Shown here: positions 35,614 to 43,068 of the stretch, piece after piece | How the letters are laid out: every line of letters begins with the position of its first letter | Numbering within the stretch: position 1 is the first letter of the stretch | NCBI GenBank assembly: GCA_016193585.1 | Contig: JACPRW010000003.1 | Location: forward strand, 1-64,000 | Source of the DNA: Candidatus Aenigmatarchaeota archaeon | GTDB lineage: Archaea; Aenigmatarchaeota; Aenigmatarchaeia; GW2011-AR5 | Length of the DNA: 64,000 nucleotides | Direction of reading: 5' to 3' | The notes under the pieces: model-generated | Told to the model about the DNA's origin: nothing | Databases searched by the model: none | Seen by the model: only the letters and a program-made list of their open reading frames with translations | Translations under genes and position numbers: made by a program

Positions 35614-36693
35614 TCAATTGGCTGTTGCTTTTAAAAAGCACGTGCGGTCTGCGAGATAGGCATCTATTCTTTCCAGCAGGACTTTGGTGTCGCGTTCGCT
35701 AACTCCCATATGACCTATCCTGAACGTCTTTCCTGCAAGCTTGCCGTAGCCGTTGGCTATTTCAAATCCTTGATTCTTGAGCACCGTTATCATTTCAGAC
35801 GTGTCTAAGCCCATATTGTTTACGACCACGGTCACCGTTTTTGACATGTTGTTCTGGTCAATGAACATTTCAAATCCCCGTTCTTCAAGAAATTCTCTGG
35901 TTATCATGGCATTTCTTTCGTGCCTGCGTATCCATGCTTCAATTCCGGTATGCTTTATGTTCCTGAGCTGTGCCCTGAGGCCGTACATGAGGGGGATGTT
36001 TGGCGTGGTCAGCGTGAAGCCTTTTTCAGCGCTTCTTTTGTTCTCCATAAAGTCAAAATAATAGCCGCGGTTTTTGACCTGCAGGACTCTCTCCATCGCA
36101 GCCTTGTCGGCTATGATGACGCACAGTCCTGGAGGGAGTGCCAGGGCTTTTTGTGTCCCGAACAACAGGACATGTATGCCCTCTGGCGCTACACGTGTGC
36201 CGAAAACTGCGGTGACCCCGTCTGCCAGAAGAAGGGTTTGAGGATGCTCGTGCAAGAGCTCCTTTATTTCTTCTATGTTGTTCTCTATTCCGGTCGATGT
36301 CTCGTTGATGACGACGGTCAGGGCTTCGTAACCTTTTCCAAGCTCTTCTTTCACTAGACTGGTGTCAAATGGCTTTCCATCCCCGAAATCCAGCTCGGTT
36401 ACCTCTTTTCCGCTGAGCCGCGCTATCTCTGCCCACCGCCTTCCGAATTCGCCGTTTGAAAGGCAGAGTACTTTCCTGTTGACGGTGTTTTTTACTGCAG
36501 CTTCCATGCCGCCGGTGGCAGACGACGTAAGTATGAAAACGTCGTTTTCCGTGTTCAGGATGTATTTCAGGTCATTGACTATGTTTCTGAAAAGCTCCTG
36601 GAATTCCTTGCTCCGGTGACCTATCATCGGCCTTCCCATCTCTTCCATTATTTCCTCGCTTACAGCAACAGGGCCCGGTATGAAGAGCTTCAT
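35614..36693 (-). CDS. Class V aminotransferase, phosphoserine aminotransferase-like
   Basis: A 359-residue PLP enzyme of the class V group (alanine-glyoxylate / serine-type / archaeal SerC). The PLP lysine is in LLFGTQKALALPPG, and N-terminal FIPGPVAVSEEI and TSSATGGMEAAV are family-typical. Its start overlaps the stop of the SerB-SerA fusion (ATGA), so it most likely makes phosphoserine from 3-phosphohydroxypyruvate and glutamate, the middle step of the serine route. Specificity is inferred from that context. Confidence 0.85.
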   Translation of the reverse strand: MKLFIPGPVAVSEEIMEEMGRPMIGHRSKEFQELFRNIVNDLKYILNTENDVFILTSSATGGMEAAVKNTVNRKVLCLSNGEFGRRWAEIARLSGKEVTELDFGDGKPFDTSLVKEELGKGYEALTVVINETSTGIENNIEEIKELLHEHPQTLLLADGVTAVFGTRVAPEGIHVLLFGTQKALALPPGLCVIIADKAAMERVLQVKNRGYYFDFMENKRSAEKGFTLTTPNIPLMYGLRAQLRNIKHTGIEAWIRRHERNAMITREFLEERGFEMFIDQNNMSKTVTVVVNNMGLDTSEMITVLKNQGFEIANGYGKLAGKTFRIGHMGVSERDTKVLLERIDAYLADRTCFLKATAN

Positions 36694-38216
36694 GCGGTTC
36701 CCTCCATTTTTAGGATTTTCCCCAAAATCTCTTTGAATATTCTTTTTGCGGCCCTCTCCGTTGCCTCGGCTGTATTGCCTGCTATATGCGGCGTGACTAT
36801 GGTGTTTTCGAGTTCGTATAGCACGCTGTATTTGCCGTCGTTCTGGAACACGTCAAGGATTGCCATCCGTATTCTTCTTTCCTTCAGGGCTTGCGCAAGG
36901 CTTCTTTCATCAACAACCTCACCGCGCGACGTGTTTATCAGAACTGAGTTTCTTTGCATCTTTGAGATTGCACAAGCGTCTATCATATCTCTTGTTTCTC
37001 CCGTCAAATTAACATGGAGGGTAACGATATCGCACCCCAGTGCTTCCTCAAGCGTGTTCCTGGCTTCAGGCGCATAAGGGTCGTGGGCTTTCACCTCCAT
37101 GCCGAACGCTGCAGCCCTTTCGGCCACTTTTTTGCCTATTCTTCCGTAACCGATTATTCCAAGGCTCTTCGAGCAGAGTTCATGCCTCTCGTTGCTTTTC
37201 TTTATTTCGCTGAAGTTCTTGCCGTTCTTGAGAAGTGCGCTTGTGTAGAGTACGTCATCGGTTGCATGAAATATCATTCTGAATACGTAATCTGCAACGC
37301 TGTCAGCGTTTTCGCCTTGTGCACTGACAACTTCTATTCCTTTCTCCTGTGCATATGCCGCGTCTATATGGTTAAGCCCTGTCGTTGCCGAAGCTAGTAT
37401 TCGTAGATTTTCAGCCTTGTCCATGAACTTCTTGTCTACTTTTGTTGCTGTCCTTATGACAAGAATTTCCGCTTCTTTCATTTGACGCTCGCTCATGTTC
37501 CCTGTGTCGGTTACCTCAACTTCTCCAAGCATCCTCAGAAGCCTGCCTGCAGATTCGTGAACGCTGCTGTCAACGATTATCGTGTAGTTCCTCTTCTTGA
37601 TTATGTCTGCTACTTTCATGAGGTTTTTTTCTTCGATGACCACAAGTATAGTTTCTTTAACTGCAGGTTTTGGCATGAATGCAATGCCAATATCAGCCGC
37701 CTTGAGCATGGGGATGTCGGTGAAGCCGTCGCCCACGGCTATCGTAATCGGCGGGTTGTACGTTTTCTTCAGGCATTCTATTATTTCTCCTTTGTTGTCA
37801 GTAATCCGCAAGGCAATTTTTCCCGTGAGCATCCCGCTTTTTATTTCTACGTCGTTGGCTATGTAGAAATCACCCCCTAGTTTCTCCGAAACCTTTTTTG
37901 CAACAATGCCAAAACCGCCTGTAAGTATTCCTGTAACAAACCCTTTTTCCTTCAGGAAAGATACAAGTTCACGTGCTCCTGGCATAATAGGCATTTCTTC
38001 TGCGAGCGCCTCAAGCCTCCGGCAAGGGAGGCCCTTGAGCATTTCCACCCGTTTTTCCACGGCTACGCTGAAGTCCATCTCGCCATTCATGGCTTTCTCT
38101 GTTATGGCTTTGACCTCTTCAAACACGCCCTTTTCTTTTGCCATTTCCACCAGAGGCTCGCAGTCGATAAGTGTCCCGTCCATATCGAAACATACGAGAC
38201 CGGCAATGTGTTTCAT
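36690..38216 (-). CDS. Phosphoserine phosphatase-phosphoglycerate dehydrogenase fusion
   Basis: A 508-residue fusion. Residues 1-210 form a HAD phosphatase of SerB type (DMDGTLID 11-18, GILTGGFG, K in DNKGEI, VGDGFTDIPM). From about residue 214 a D-2-hydroxyacid dehydrogenase of SerA type follows: an Asp/Val-rich substrate domain, the NAD-binding SLGIIGYGRIGKKV, and the catalytic Arg/Glu/His set (NTSRGEVVDE, VTPHIAGNT). No ACT domain is visible. One protein thus covers the first and last steps of 3-phosphoglycerate to serine, and the coupled aminotransferase supplies the middle step. A divergent Lrp-type gene lies 119 nt away. Confidence 0.9.
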   Translation of the reverse strand: MKHIAGLVCFDMDGTLIDCEPLVEMAKEKGVFEEVKAITEKAMNGEMDFSVAVEKRVEMLKGLPCRRLEALAEEMPIMPGARELVSFLKEKGFVTGILTGGFGIVAKKVSEKLGGDFYIANDVEIKSGMLTGKIALRITDNKGEIIECLKKTYNPPITIAVGDGFTDIPMLKAADIGIAFMPKPAVKETILVVIEEKNLMKVADIIKKRNYTIIVDSSVHESAGRLLRMLGEVEVTDTGNMSERQMKEAEILVIRTATKVDKKFMDKAENLRILASATTGLNHIDAAYAQEKGIEVVSAQGENADSVADYVFRMIFHATDDVLYTSALLKNGKNFSEIKKSNERHELCSKSLGIIGYGRIGKKVAERAAAFGMEVKAHDPYAPEARNTLEEALGCDIVTLHVNLTGETRDMIDACAISKMQRNSVLINTSRGEVVDERSLAQALKERRIRMAILDVFQNDGKYSVLYELENTIVTPHIAGNTAEATERAAKRIFKEILGKILKMEGTA

Positions 38217-38279
38217 AGGAATCCGTATAATTAAAACATAGAATGTATTAGAAATTAATGAAAATTGAATTTTTTTCTT

Positions 38280-38295
38280 AAATTATCGATAATTT
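38280..38295. promoter_or_regulatory. Candidate Lrp operator
   Basis: A 16-bp perfect palindrome AAATTATCGATAATTT in the 119-bp divergent space between the serine genes and the Lrp gene, beside the TATA (CTTAAATATA, about 38300-38309) of the Lrp gene. Lrp-family regulators bind AT-rich dyads, so autoregulation and control of both directions are likely but inferred. Confidence 0.45.
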
Positions 38296-38335
38296 TACCC
38301 TTAAATATACAATTGTTCAATAAATAAAGGTAATT

Positions 38336-38803
38336 ATGTACAAAATTGATAAAAAGGACAGGCTAATTTTGGAAGAATTGCTCAAGGACTCGAGGCAGTC
38401 CACGAGGGATATGGGGAGGAAGCTGAAGATGCCATCAACGACCGTGTACCAGAGAATAAAGAGGCTTGTTGGAAAGGGTGTCATAAAGAATTTTTCCATA
38501 GTAGTTGACCAGGAAAAATTGGGGAGGCCCACAATTGCCATCGTTCTGGTGAAGAGGCGGCCACAGGGAAGCGGCAAGATTAGACCAGAGCACATAGGCC
38601 AGGAACTCGCCAAGCTGCCTGAAGTGGAGGAAGTTTTCATAGTCACCGGTGAATACGACGCCATAGCAAAGGTCAGGGGAGCTAATGAAAGAGAAGTCGG
38701 CAAGTGGGTTGTCGAGAAGCTCTGGAACATGCCCGAAGTCGATAGGACATTGACGTTCTTTGCCTTCTATACCTCCAAGGAAAGTCCAACGAGCGTGGCA
38801 TAA
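38336..38803 (+). CDS. Lrp/AsnC-family transcription regulator
   Basis: A 155-residue feast/famine regulator: an N-terminal winged helix-turn-helix (DRLILEELLKDSRQSTRDMG, then TVYQRIKRLVGKGVI) and a C-terminal RAM ligand-binding domain (EEVFIVTGEYDAIAKV). These form dimers or octamers that respond to amino acids. It is divergent from the SerB-SerA gene and probably senses serine or a related amino acid. It is directly followed by an alkyltransferase gene. Confidence 0.85.
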   Translation: MYKIDKKDRLILEELLKDSRQSTRDMGRKLKMPSTTVYQRIKRLVGKGVIKNFSIVVDQEKLGRPTIAIVLVKRRPQGSGKIRPEHIGQELAKLPEVEEVFIVTGEYDAIAKVRGANEREVGKWVVEKLWNMPEVDRTLTFFAFYTSKESPTSVA

Positions 38804-39091
38804 ATGCACAAGGCTCTTCTGCTTCTGAAAAGAATCCCGAAGGGGAAGGTCACGACCTACAAGGCGCTTGCCGACGCATGCGGCACCTCGCCGCGGGCAA
38901 TCGGCACGGTGATGAGAAGCAACAAAAATCCTGTGGAATGCCCGTGCTACAAGGTTATCCGGAGTGACGGGAGCATCGGCGGCTATTCGGGAGAGGGCGG
39001 AATAAAGGTAAAAATAAAGCTGCTCAAGAGGGATGGCGTCGCCATTATCAAAGGGCGGATAGACAGGGCATATGTTCACGCGTTCGACTGA
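38804..39091 (+). CDS. O6-alkylguanine-DNA alkyltransferase-like protein
   Basis: A 95-residue protein that is only the C-terminal DNA-binding/active-site domain of MGMT. A helix-turn-helix (TTYKALADACGTSPRAIGT) is followed by NPVECPCYKVIRSDGSIGGY. The acceptor Cys is kept, but the usual PCHRV reads PCYKV: His is Tyr, Arg is Lys. The GGYSG end is normal. It may repair alkylated guanine with altered activity or be a binding-only alkyltransferase-like protein. It starts immediately after the Lrp stop. Confidence 0.75.
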   Translation: MHKALLLLKRIPKGKVTTYKALADACGTSPRAIGTVMRSNKNPVECPCYKVIRSDGSIGGYSGEGGIKVKIKLLKRDGVAIIKGRIDRAYVHAFD

Positions 39092-39102
39092 TGCTGTGGC
39101 AC

Positions 39103-40214
39103 CTATCTCGTCACCGACTGCTTCCTGACGAAGTCGTACAGGTCTTTCGCTTTCCCCTTCTCGAAGTGTTCCCGTACCGGCTGAATCATCAAATCGAGAT
39201 TCTTGGCTACTGCATTCTTGAGGTCGAGTGGGTGCACCTCGCCCTTTTTGTACGCGGTTTCCAGTTCGTCGAAGGTAAAGAACTCAATCTCGCCGCCGAA
39301 CCGTGCCGGCCGCTCCACCTTCATGCGGCCGAACTTCCTGAAGATAAGATGCTTGCAGTACTCGAGAACCGGATTTTCGGGGTTTTTTTCCGGGCAGAAC
39401 GCGGCAAGCACCTTCTTCTTTATTTCTTCCTTGCTGTCGTGCACGAAGATCGCGGTGTGCGGCTTGCTCTTGCTCATCTTTGAGGAAATTTCCACGTCCA
39501 TCTGCTTGTTCTCCTCGAATCCCTCAGGCTTCTTGATGCCCTCCAGTCCCATGAGCATGTGGTGCGAAACGACAACGGGCTTCCACCAGCCGAGCTTCGG
39601 CCCCACCTCGCGCGCGAGCATGTTCGCGCGCCGCTGGTCTAAGCCAAGCTGGCATATGTCCGCCTCCAGAGCAAAGATGTCAGCAGTCTGCATCATGGGA
39701 TAAAAATACTGCGCCACTTCCTGCATCTCGCCCTCGGTGCGCCCCATGATGGTGAGCATGCGGTTGGCGCGGTTGACCGTCGTGTTCTTGGAAATGAGAA
39801 TTACCTTCTTCCAGTACTCGCGGTCACTCATCACGTCAGAAGCCCACACAAACTCGACGTGCTTCTGGTCGGCGCCCCCAGCCTTCCACACCTCGATGAA
39901 GTACTCGCCGACCTTCCGTATCTTCTCAAGGTCGCCGCCCATCTTGTTGTTGAGCCACCCGAACCAGTCGGCGATATAGAGTTTAAAGTGTACGCCTGCC
40001 TTGGTGAGGTCGTTCAGGAGCAAAGGACGGAAAACGCCGAACGGCAAATGAGCTATTGCGTCTGAATAACCAAGGTTAATCAGTATCCGCTGGGCTCAAA
40101 GCCGTCGTACGCCACGGGATGTGTCTTCGTTTCCAGAAGCTCCCGTAATTCCTGCTCGGTTATGATTTCCTCGCCGACGCTTTTTATCATCTGTAGTCTT
40201 GTTTCGATGTCCAT
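39103..40214 (-). pseudogene. tyrS: Tyrosyl-tRNA synthetase, frame interrupted near N-terminus
   Basis: The open part (40047-39103) is a TyrRS: KLYIADWFGWLNNKMGGDL, tyrosine-binding DQRRANMLAREV, and the signature KMSKSK. The N-terminal 45 codons are found upstream starting at ATG 40214 and ending YDGFEPSGY-TGA (stop 40080-40082). Family sequence should run EPSG-x-A-H-L-P-F-G; the A-H-L resumes 29 nt later in another frame. So a 29-nt segment splits the EPSG..HIGH motif. This is an essential enzyme, so error, an intron-like insertion, or recoding are candidates. Follows the YbaK gene by 4 nt. Confidence 0.8.
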
Positions 40215-40218
40215 GGTA

Positions 40219-40677
40219 TCACGCTGCTATGTCTACTATTTTGTAATCCGAGACTTTTAAGATATCTTTTGGGTCGATTTTCAGCCCTGCAAACTCAGAG
40301 CCGGCCGAGCCCACGACGAACTGTTGTTCCATGACCTTCTTGTCTATAAATTTCGGTATGTCAGCAGGCAGTGCTATTGGCGGCGTGCCGCCGGGAGCGG
40401 TGCCGAGAATTTCTTTAAGCTCTTCAGCCGTTGCCAGGCGCGGCTTTTTCACGCCTAACTGCTCCAGTTTCTTTATGTTCACCATGCTGCTGCCGAGGCA
40501 AACAACAACAGCTCGCGTATTTTTGCCGATAAAGAGCAATGTCTTGATAATGTGTGCTGTGTCAATTCCCAATGCTTTCGAAGCGTCACTGCTCTTCAGG
40601 CCGCTTGCTGCATGCTCGATGATTTCTGCGTGTATCGTGTGCTCTCTGATGTAATTTCTGATCGTTTCTACATCCAT
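40219..40677 (-). CDS. YbaK/ProX-type aminoacyl-tRNA deacylase
   Basis: A 152-residue editing-domain protein that removes wrongly attached amino acids from tRNA. Shows the YbaK fold segments KSSDASKALG, IIKTLLFIGK, GGTPPIAL and FVVGSAGSEF, including the catalytic lysine region. It is 4 nt upstream of the TyrRS gene and next to tyrA, so it belongs to a translation/tyrosine cluster. Confidence 0.82.
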   Translation of the reverse strand: MDVETIRNYIREHTIHAEIIEHAASGLKSSDASKALGIDTAHIIKTLLFIGKNTRAVVVCLGSSMVNIKKLEQLGVKKPRLATAEELKEILGTAPGGTPPIALPADIPKFIDKKVMEQQFVVGSAGSEFAGLKIDPKDILKVSDYKIVDIAA

Positions 40678-40681
40678 ATAA

Positions 40682-41404
40682 TCACTGCAGTGTGCTGTCT
40701 ATTTCCTGGAGCTCTTTAATAAACCGGTTCCTCATGTCCTTCGCGTACGGGTTGAAATTCTGGACGTCCCTGAAGAGCTGCTCTGAATCGTCCCTGAAAA
40801 TGTCCATCAGTTCGAGCGCTTTGTCGAGTGCCGAGATTTTTATCTGATTGTCCTGCAAGCCCGTATGCATCATGCCTTTTGCCATGAAATGCATCAGCGC
40901 ATGTGCTGTCGCCATCGCCTTGTCGTGCTCCTCGGGCGTCGCCTCCAGAATCTGCAGCCCTAGCGTGATGAAAATCGCCTTTACTTTTTCTACAGACTCG
41001 TTGCTTGCCCTCGCCGGACATACGACAATTTTCAGCCCCAATATCCCGTTTCTGCCGCTCTGCGGCCCGAAGAGCGGATGCGTGCCGATGACGTCGTTGT
41101 GGGGAAGCATCTCCTTCATGAGACTGCACGGCAGAACTTTTACCGAACAAACGTCTATGACAATAGCATCTTTCCCCAGTGCCGGTTGTATCGCTGCAAG
41201 AACCGTACGCAGCTCTGATGTAGGCACCGCGAGCAACACTATGTCTTTCGATGCTGCCTCGTGCAGGGAGACAAAGTCGATTCCTTCTTCTTTCGCCTGA
41301 ACGCTTCTGTCAGTTCTGTCAGCTGCAGCAACATGGTGCGCAGCTTTAAGGTGCCGTGCCAAGAACTGCCCCATCTGCCCGAATCCGATGATGCCTATTT
41401 CCAT
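40682..41404 (-). CDS. tyrA: Prephenate dehydrogenase
   Basis: Converts prephenate to 4-hydroxyphenylpyruvate in tyrosine synthesis, using NAD(P). A 240-residue protein with the nucleotide motif MEIGIIGFGQMGQFLARHL, DVCSVKV, and the catalytic GTHPLFGPQSG. Lies in line with a prephenate dehydratase-like gene upstream (1 nt gap), YbaK and TyrRS downstream, and tRNA-Tyr nearby. Confidence 0.88.
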   Translation of the reverse strand: MEIGIIGFGQMGQFLARHLKAAHHVAAADRTDRSVQAKEEGIDFVSLHEAASKDIVLLAVPTSELRTVLAAIQPALGKDAIVIDVCSVKVLPCSLMKEMLPHNDVIGTHPLFGPQSGRNGILGLKIVVCPARASNESVEKVKAIFITLGLQILEATPEEHDKAMATAHALMHFMAKGMMHTGLQDNQIKISALDKALELMDIFRDDSEQLFRDVQNFNPYAKDMRNRFIKELQEIDSTLQ

Positions 41405-41405
41405 G

Positions 41406-41975
41406 TTATCGCCTCCTCCTGAATACTTCCCACGTCATGGGGATTGAACCGAAATTTTCCACGACTTCCAGTCCGTGCTGCTCGGCGACATCCCGCGAAC
41501 CTATGGCTGCGTCTGCCTCGCCGTGAATCACTGCCTCTACGCAGCGCGGCTTGCTGGGGATGTAGAGCAACTCGGTACCTGGCGGCGCGAGCGGCTCTGT
41601 CGTCGGATGCAGCGCAACTTTCCGGACAGCCTTCGTTCCGGGCCTTTGTGCGAGGACCATTTCCTTCGTCGGAAGCGGGAACGCCTGCCATATGTCGAGG
41701 TCGCGGTACTGGCAATGAAGCCTGAACAGATTGTTATATGCCGCAGGAACTACGCCGAAATCAGCCCCGCCTTCACGGACCTCCTGCAGCGATTCCTCGA
41801 ATGAATCGCGCAGCACGATTTTCACGGGGCCGCTGTAGGGACCATGGAATGCCTCACGGTGCCGTACCGGACTTCCTTCATGCCTCCATAAGCGGTCGCC
41901 GAAGTACATTGCCGCCCGTTCGGAGTCGCTGCCTCCGGGTCCAAGCGTCGCTATCCTGTAGATAAAGGCGTCCAC
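41406..41975 (-). CDS. Prephenate dehydratase-like protein
   Basis: A 189-residue protein resembling the catalytic domain of prephenate dehydratase (RIATLGPGGSDSERAA start; ADFGVVPAAYNN; ADAAIGSRDVAEQHGLEV). It has no ACT domain, and the TRF motif that binds prephenate is replaced by TWEVF. It could be an atypical PheA or a prephenate decarboxylase-like (BacA-type) enzyme. The start is GTG 41975. A strong AGGAGGTG lies 14 nt upstream, a long spacing; it would fit better an out-of-frame ATG at 41982. The gene immediately precedes tyrA. Confidence 0.65.
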   Translation of the reverse strand: MDAFIYRIATLGPGGSDSERAAMYFGDRLWRHEGSPVRHREAFHGPYSGPVKIVLRDSFEESLQEVREGGADFGVVPAAYNNLFRLHCQYRDLDIWQAFPLPTKEMVLAQRPGTKAVRKVALHPTTEPLAPPGTELLYIPSKPRCVEAVIHGEADAAIGSRDVAEQHGLEVVENFGSIPMTWEVFRRRR

Positions 41976-41978
41976 CGT

Positions 41979-42284
41979 TCATTCCGAAACACCTCCTTTT
42001 CGGGTCTCAGCGCCAGGAATTGAACCTGGATCCCTCGTTTTACAGACGAGCGCCTTTGCCGTTAGGCTACGCTGAGAAATGAGAGAAATGATGCTGCTGC
42101 CGGTATCTGTCAATTTCGCTAACTGGAAATGGGAATTATTGCCGAAATCGATGAGACCTAAATTTCTGAGAATACGCGCATTGAGTTTTAACGTGGATAG
42201 GGGTATGTTTCTTTCTCTGCGCAGTCTGAAAAGAACGTGCGTGACGCTTTCTCCTTTGCTTGAAGCGATTGCTTCGAGAATCAA
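41979..42284 (-). CDS. Winged-helix protein reading into tRNA-Tyr, possibly frameshifted
   Basis: The N-terminal part (SVTHVLFRLRRERNIPLSTL, then LNARILRNLGLIDF) resembles an archaeal winged helix. The frame has no stop before or inside the tRNA-Tyr gene and ends at 41979-41981. A better upstream start (ATG 42370, about 30 nt after TATA-like ATTTATAAA) lies in a different frame, whose downstream codons (LLLRRALNKNQILILEAI) continue this protein, so a frameshift between about 42300 and 42340 is likely. As it stands the start is TTG 42284. Real gene, but the true ends are uncertain. Confidence 0.4.
   Translation of the reverse strand: MILEAIASSKGESVTHVLFRLRRERNIPLSTLKLNARILRNLGLIDFGNNSHFQLAKLTDTGSSIISLISQRSLTAKALVCKTRDPGSIPGAETRKGGVSE
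42005..42076 (-). tRNA. tRNA-Tyr (GUA anticodon)
   Basis: 72 nt on the minus strand. Acceptor CTCAGCG pairs CGCTGAG (C1-G72, as in archaeal tRNA-Tyr), discriminator A. D-arm GCC..GGC, anticodon stem CTCGT/ACGAG with loop CTGTAAA (anticodon GTA), T-arm CCAGG-TTCAATT-CCTGG. CCA is not encoded, and no intron is seen. Located beside the tyrosine genes. Confidence 0.95.
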
Positions 42285-42426
42285 TATCTGGTTTTTGTTG
42301 AGCGCGCGCCGCAGGAGCAGTCCGAGCTTCCCGCTCCCGTTGCAGGTGCATATTGGCTGCGCATCGCCATCACGTTTCTAGATTACCATAACGAGGTTTA
42401 TAAATGCATTGGGCAGGTGAACCTGT

Positions 42427-42717
42427 TTAGACCAAGTAGAGGTCTACCCAGACTCCGACTACGGCATCAGAGTATGGTAAAGAGGAAAGTCCTTCTGTAA
42501 GAAGGTATGCAAATCTTGCCCCGGCTTCATAGCCCCGCTCGGCAGCCACTTCCCCAGCCATACTCCCGGCGAAACTGGCGCCGGTCGCTCGTGAGTTCTG
42601 GTTTGGATCGAGACCTATGTACTCCCTTCTTGCAGGTTTCCAGCAACGAGGCACATAACTTAGTTCCTGTAACTCAATAATTGGTGCGTATATCATGTCA
42701 ACCCACTTCCTTCCCAC
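42427..42717 (-). CDS. Hypothetical protein (96 aa)
   Basis: Not recognised. A mostly soluble sequence with a glycine/alanine-rich middle (ATGASFAGSMAGEVAAERGY). The start is GTG 42717 or ATG 42696. A TATA-like ATATTTAAAG (42730-42739) overlaps the box used by the divergent winged-helix gene. A leaderless transcript would favour the ATG. Confidence 0.5.
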   Translation of the reverse strand: MGRKWVDMIYAPIIELQELSYVPRCWKPARREYIGLDPNQNSRATGASFAGSMAGEVAAERGYEAGARFAYLLTEGLSSLPYSDAVVGVWVDLYLV

Positions 42718-42744
42718 TTCGCGTGAATCTTTAAATATGTTAGT

Positions 42745-42761
42745 ATGCTACACAGTAGCAT
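42745..42761. promoter_or_regulatory. Dyad operator at the winged-helix gene start
   Basis: ATGCTAC-ACA-GTAGCAT, 7-bp arms with 3-nt spacer, sits between the TATA (CTTTAAATAT, 42729-42738) and the ATG at 42760. It is placed where a repressor would block initiation, so autoregulation by the adjacent gene is likely. Confidence 0.45.
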
Positions 42762-43038
42762 GGCATTGACCGCTTCGTTATTGAGGGAACTGAAGCTGCT
42801 GAAGCGTCATGCAGCGATCGTCAGGATACTGGAAAAGCATCCGATGGGCATCGTGCGCCTCTCCCAGTTTACCGGATTGCCGCCGCACCGGGTCCGCTAT
42901 TCGCTCCGCATACTCCAGCAGAACGGCCTTCTCGAACCGTCAACGAAAGGGGCTGCACTGAACGGAAAGGGCAGGAAGTTCTCTGCTGCCTTCGGGAAAG
43001 AGAAGAAAAAGCTGATGCAGGAAATTACAAGCCTTTGA
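42760..43038 (+). CDS. Winged-helix transcription regulator (92 aa)
   Basis: A small DNA-binding protein: IVRILEKHPMGIVRLSQFTG, then PPHRVRYSLRILQQNGLLEP is a typical winged helix-turn-helix. The basic C-terminus (GKGRKF..EKEKKKL) fits DNA contact. The ATG at 42760 is 25 nt from the TATA centre (leaderless). A dyad overlaps the promoter. The beta-CASP nuclease follows 30 nt on and may be its partner or target. Confidence 0.7.
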   Translation: MALTASLLRELKLLKRHAAIVRILEKHPMGIVRLSQFTGLPPHRVRYSLRILQQNGLLEPSTKGAALNGKGRKFSAAFGKEKKKLMQEITSL

Positions 43039-43068
43039 CCTTAAATAGTGGGATTGTGAAATATCTGC

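Noticed and set aside
40053-40082. Archaeal bulge-helix-bulge intron in TyrRS
   Set aside because: No 4-bp helix with two 3-nt bulges can be drawn convincingly at the boundaries, so the insertion is only recorded as an interruption.
41982-41995. ATG 41982 with a perfect ribosome-site spacing as start of the prephenate dehydratase-like gene
   Set aside because: It is in a different frame from the conserved protein; the GTG at 41975 is in frame.
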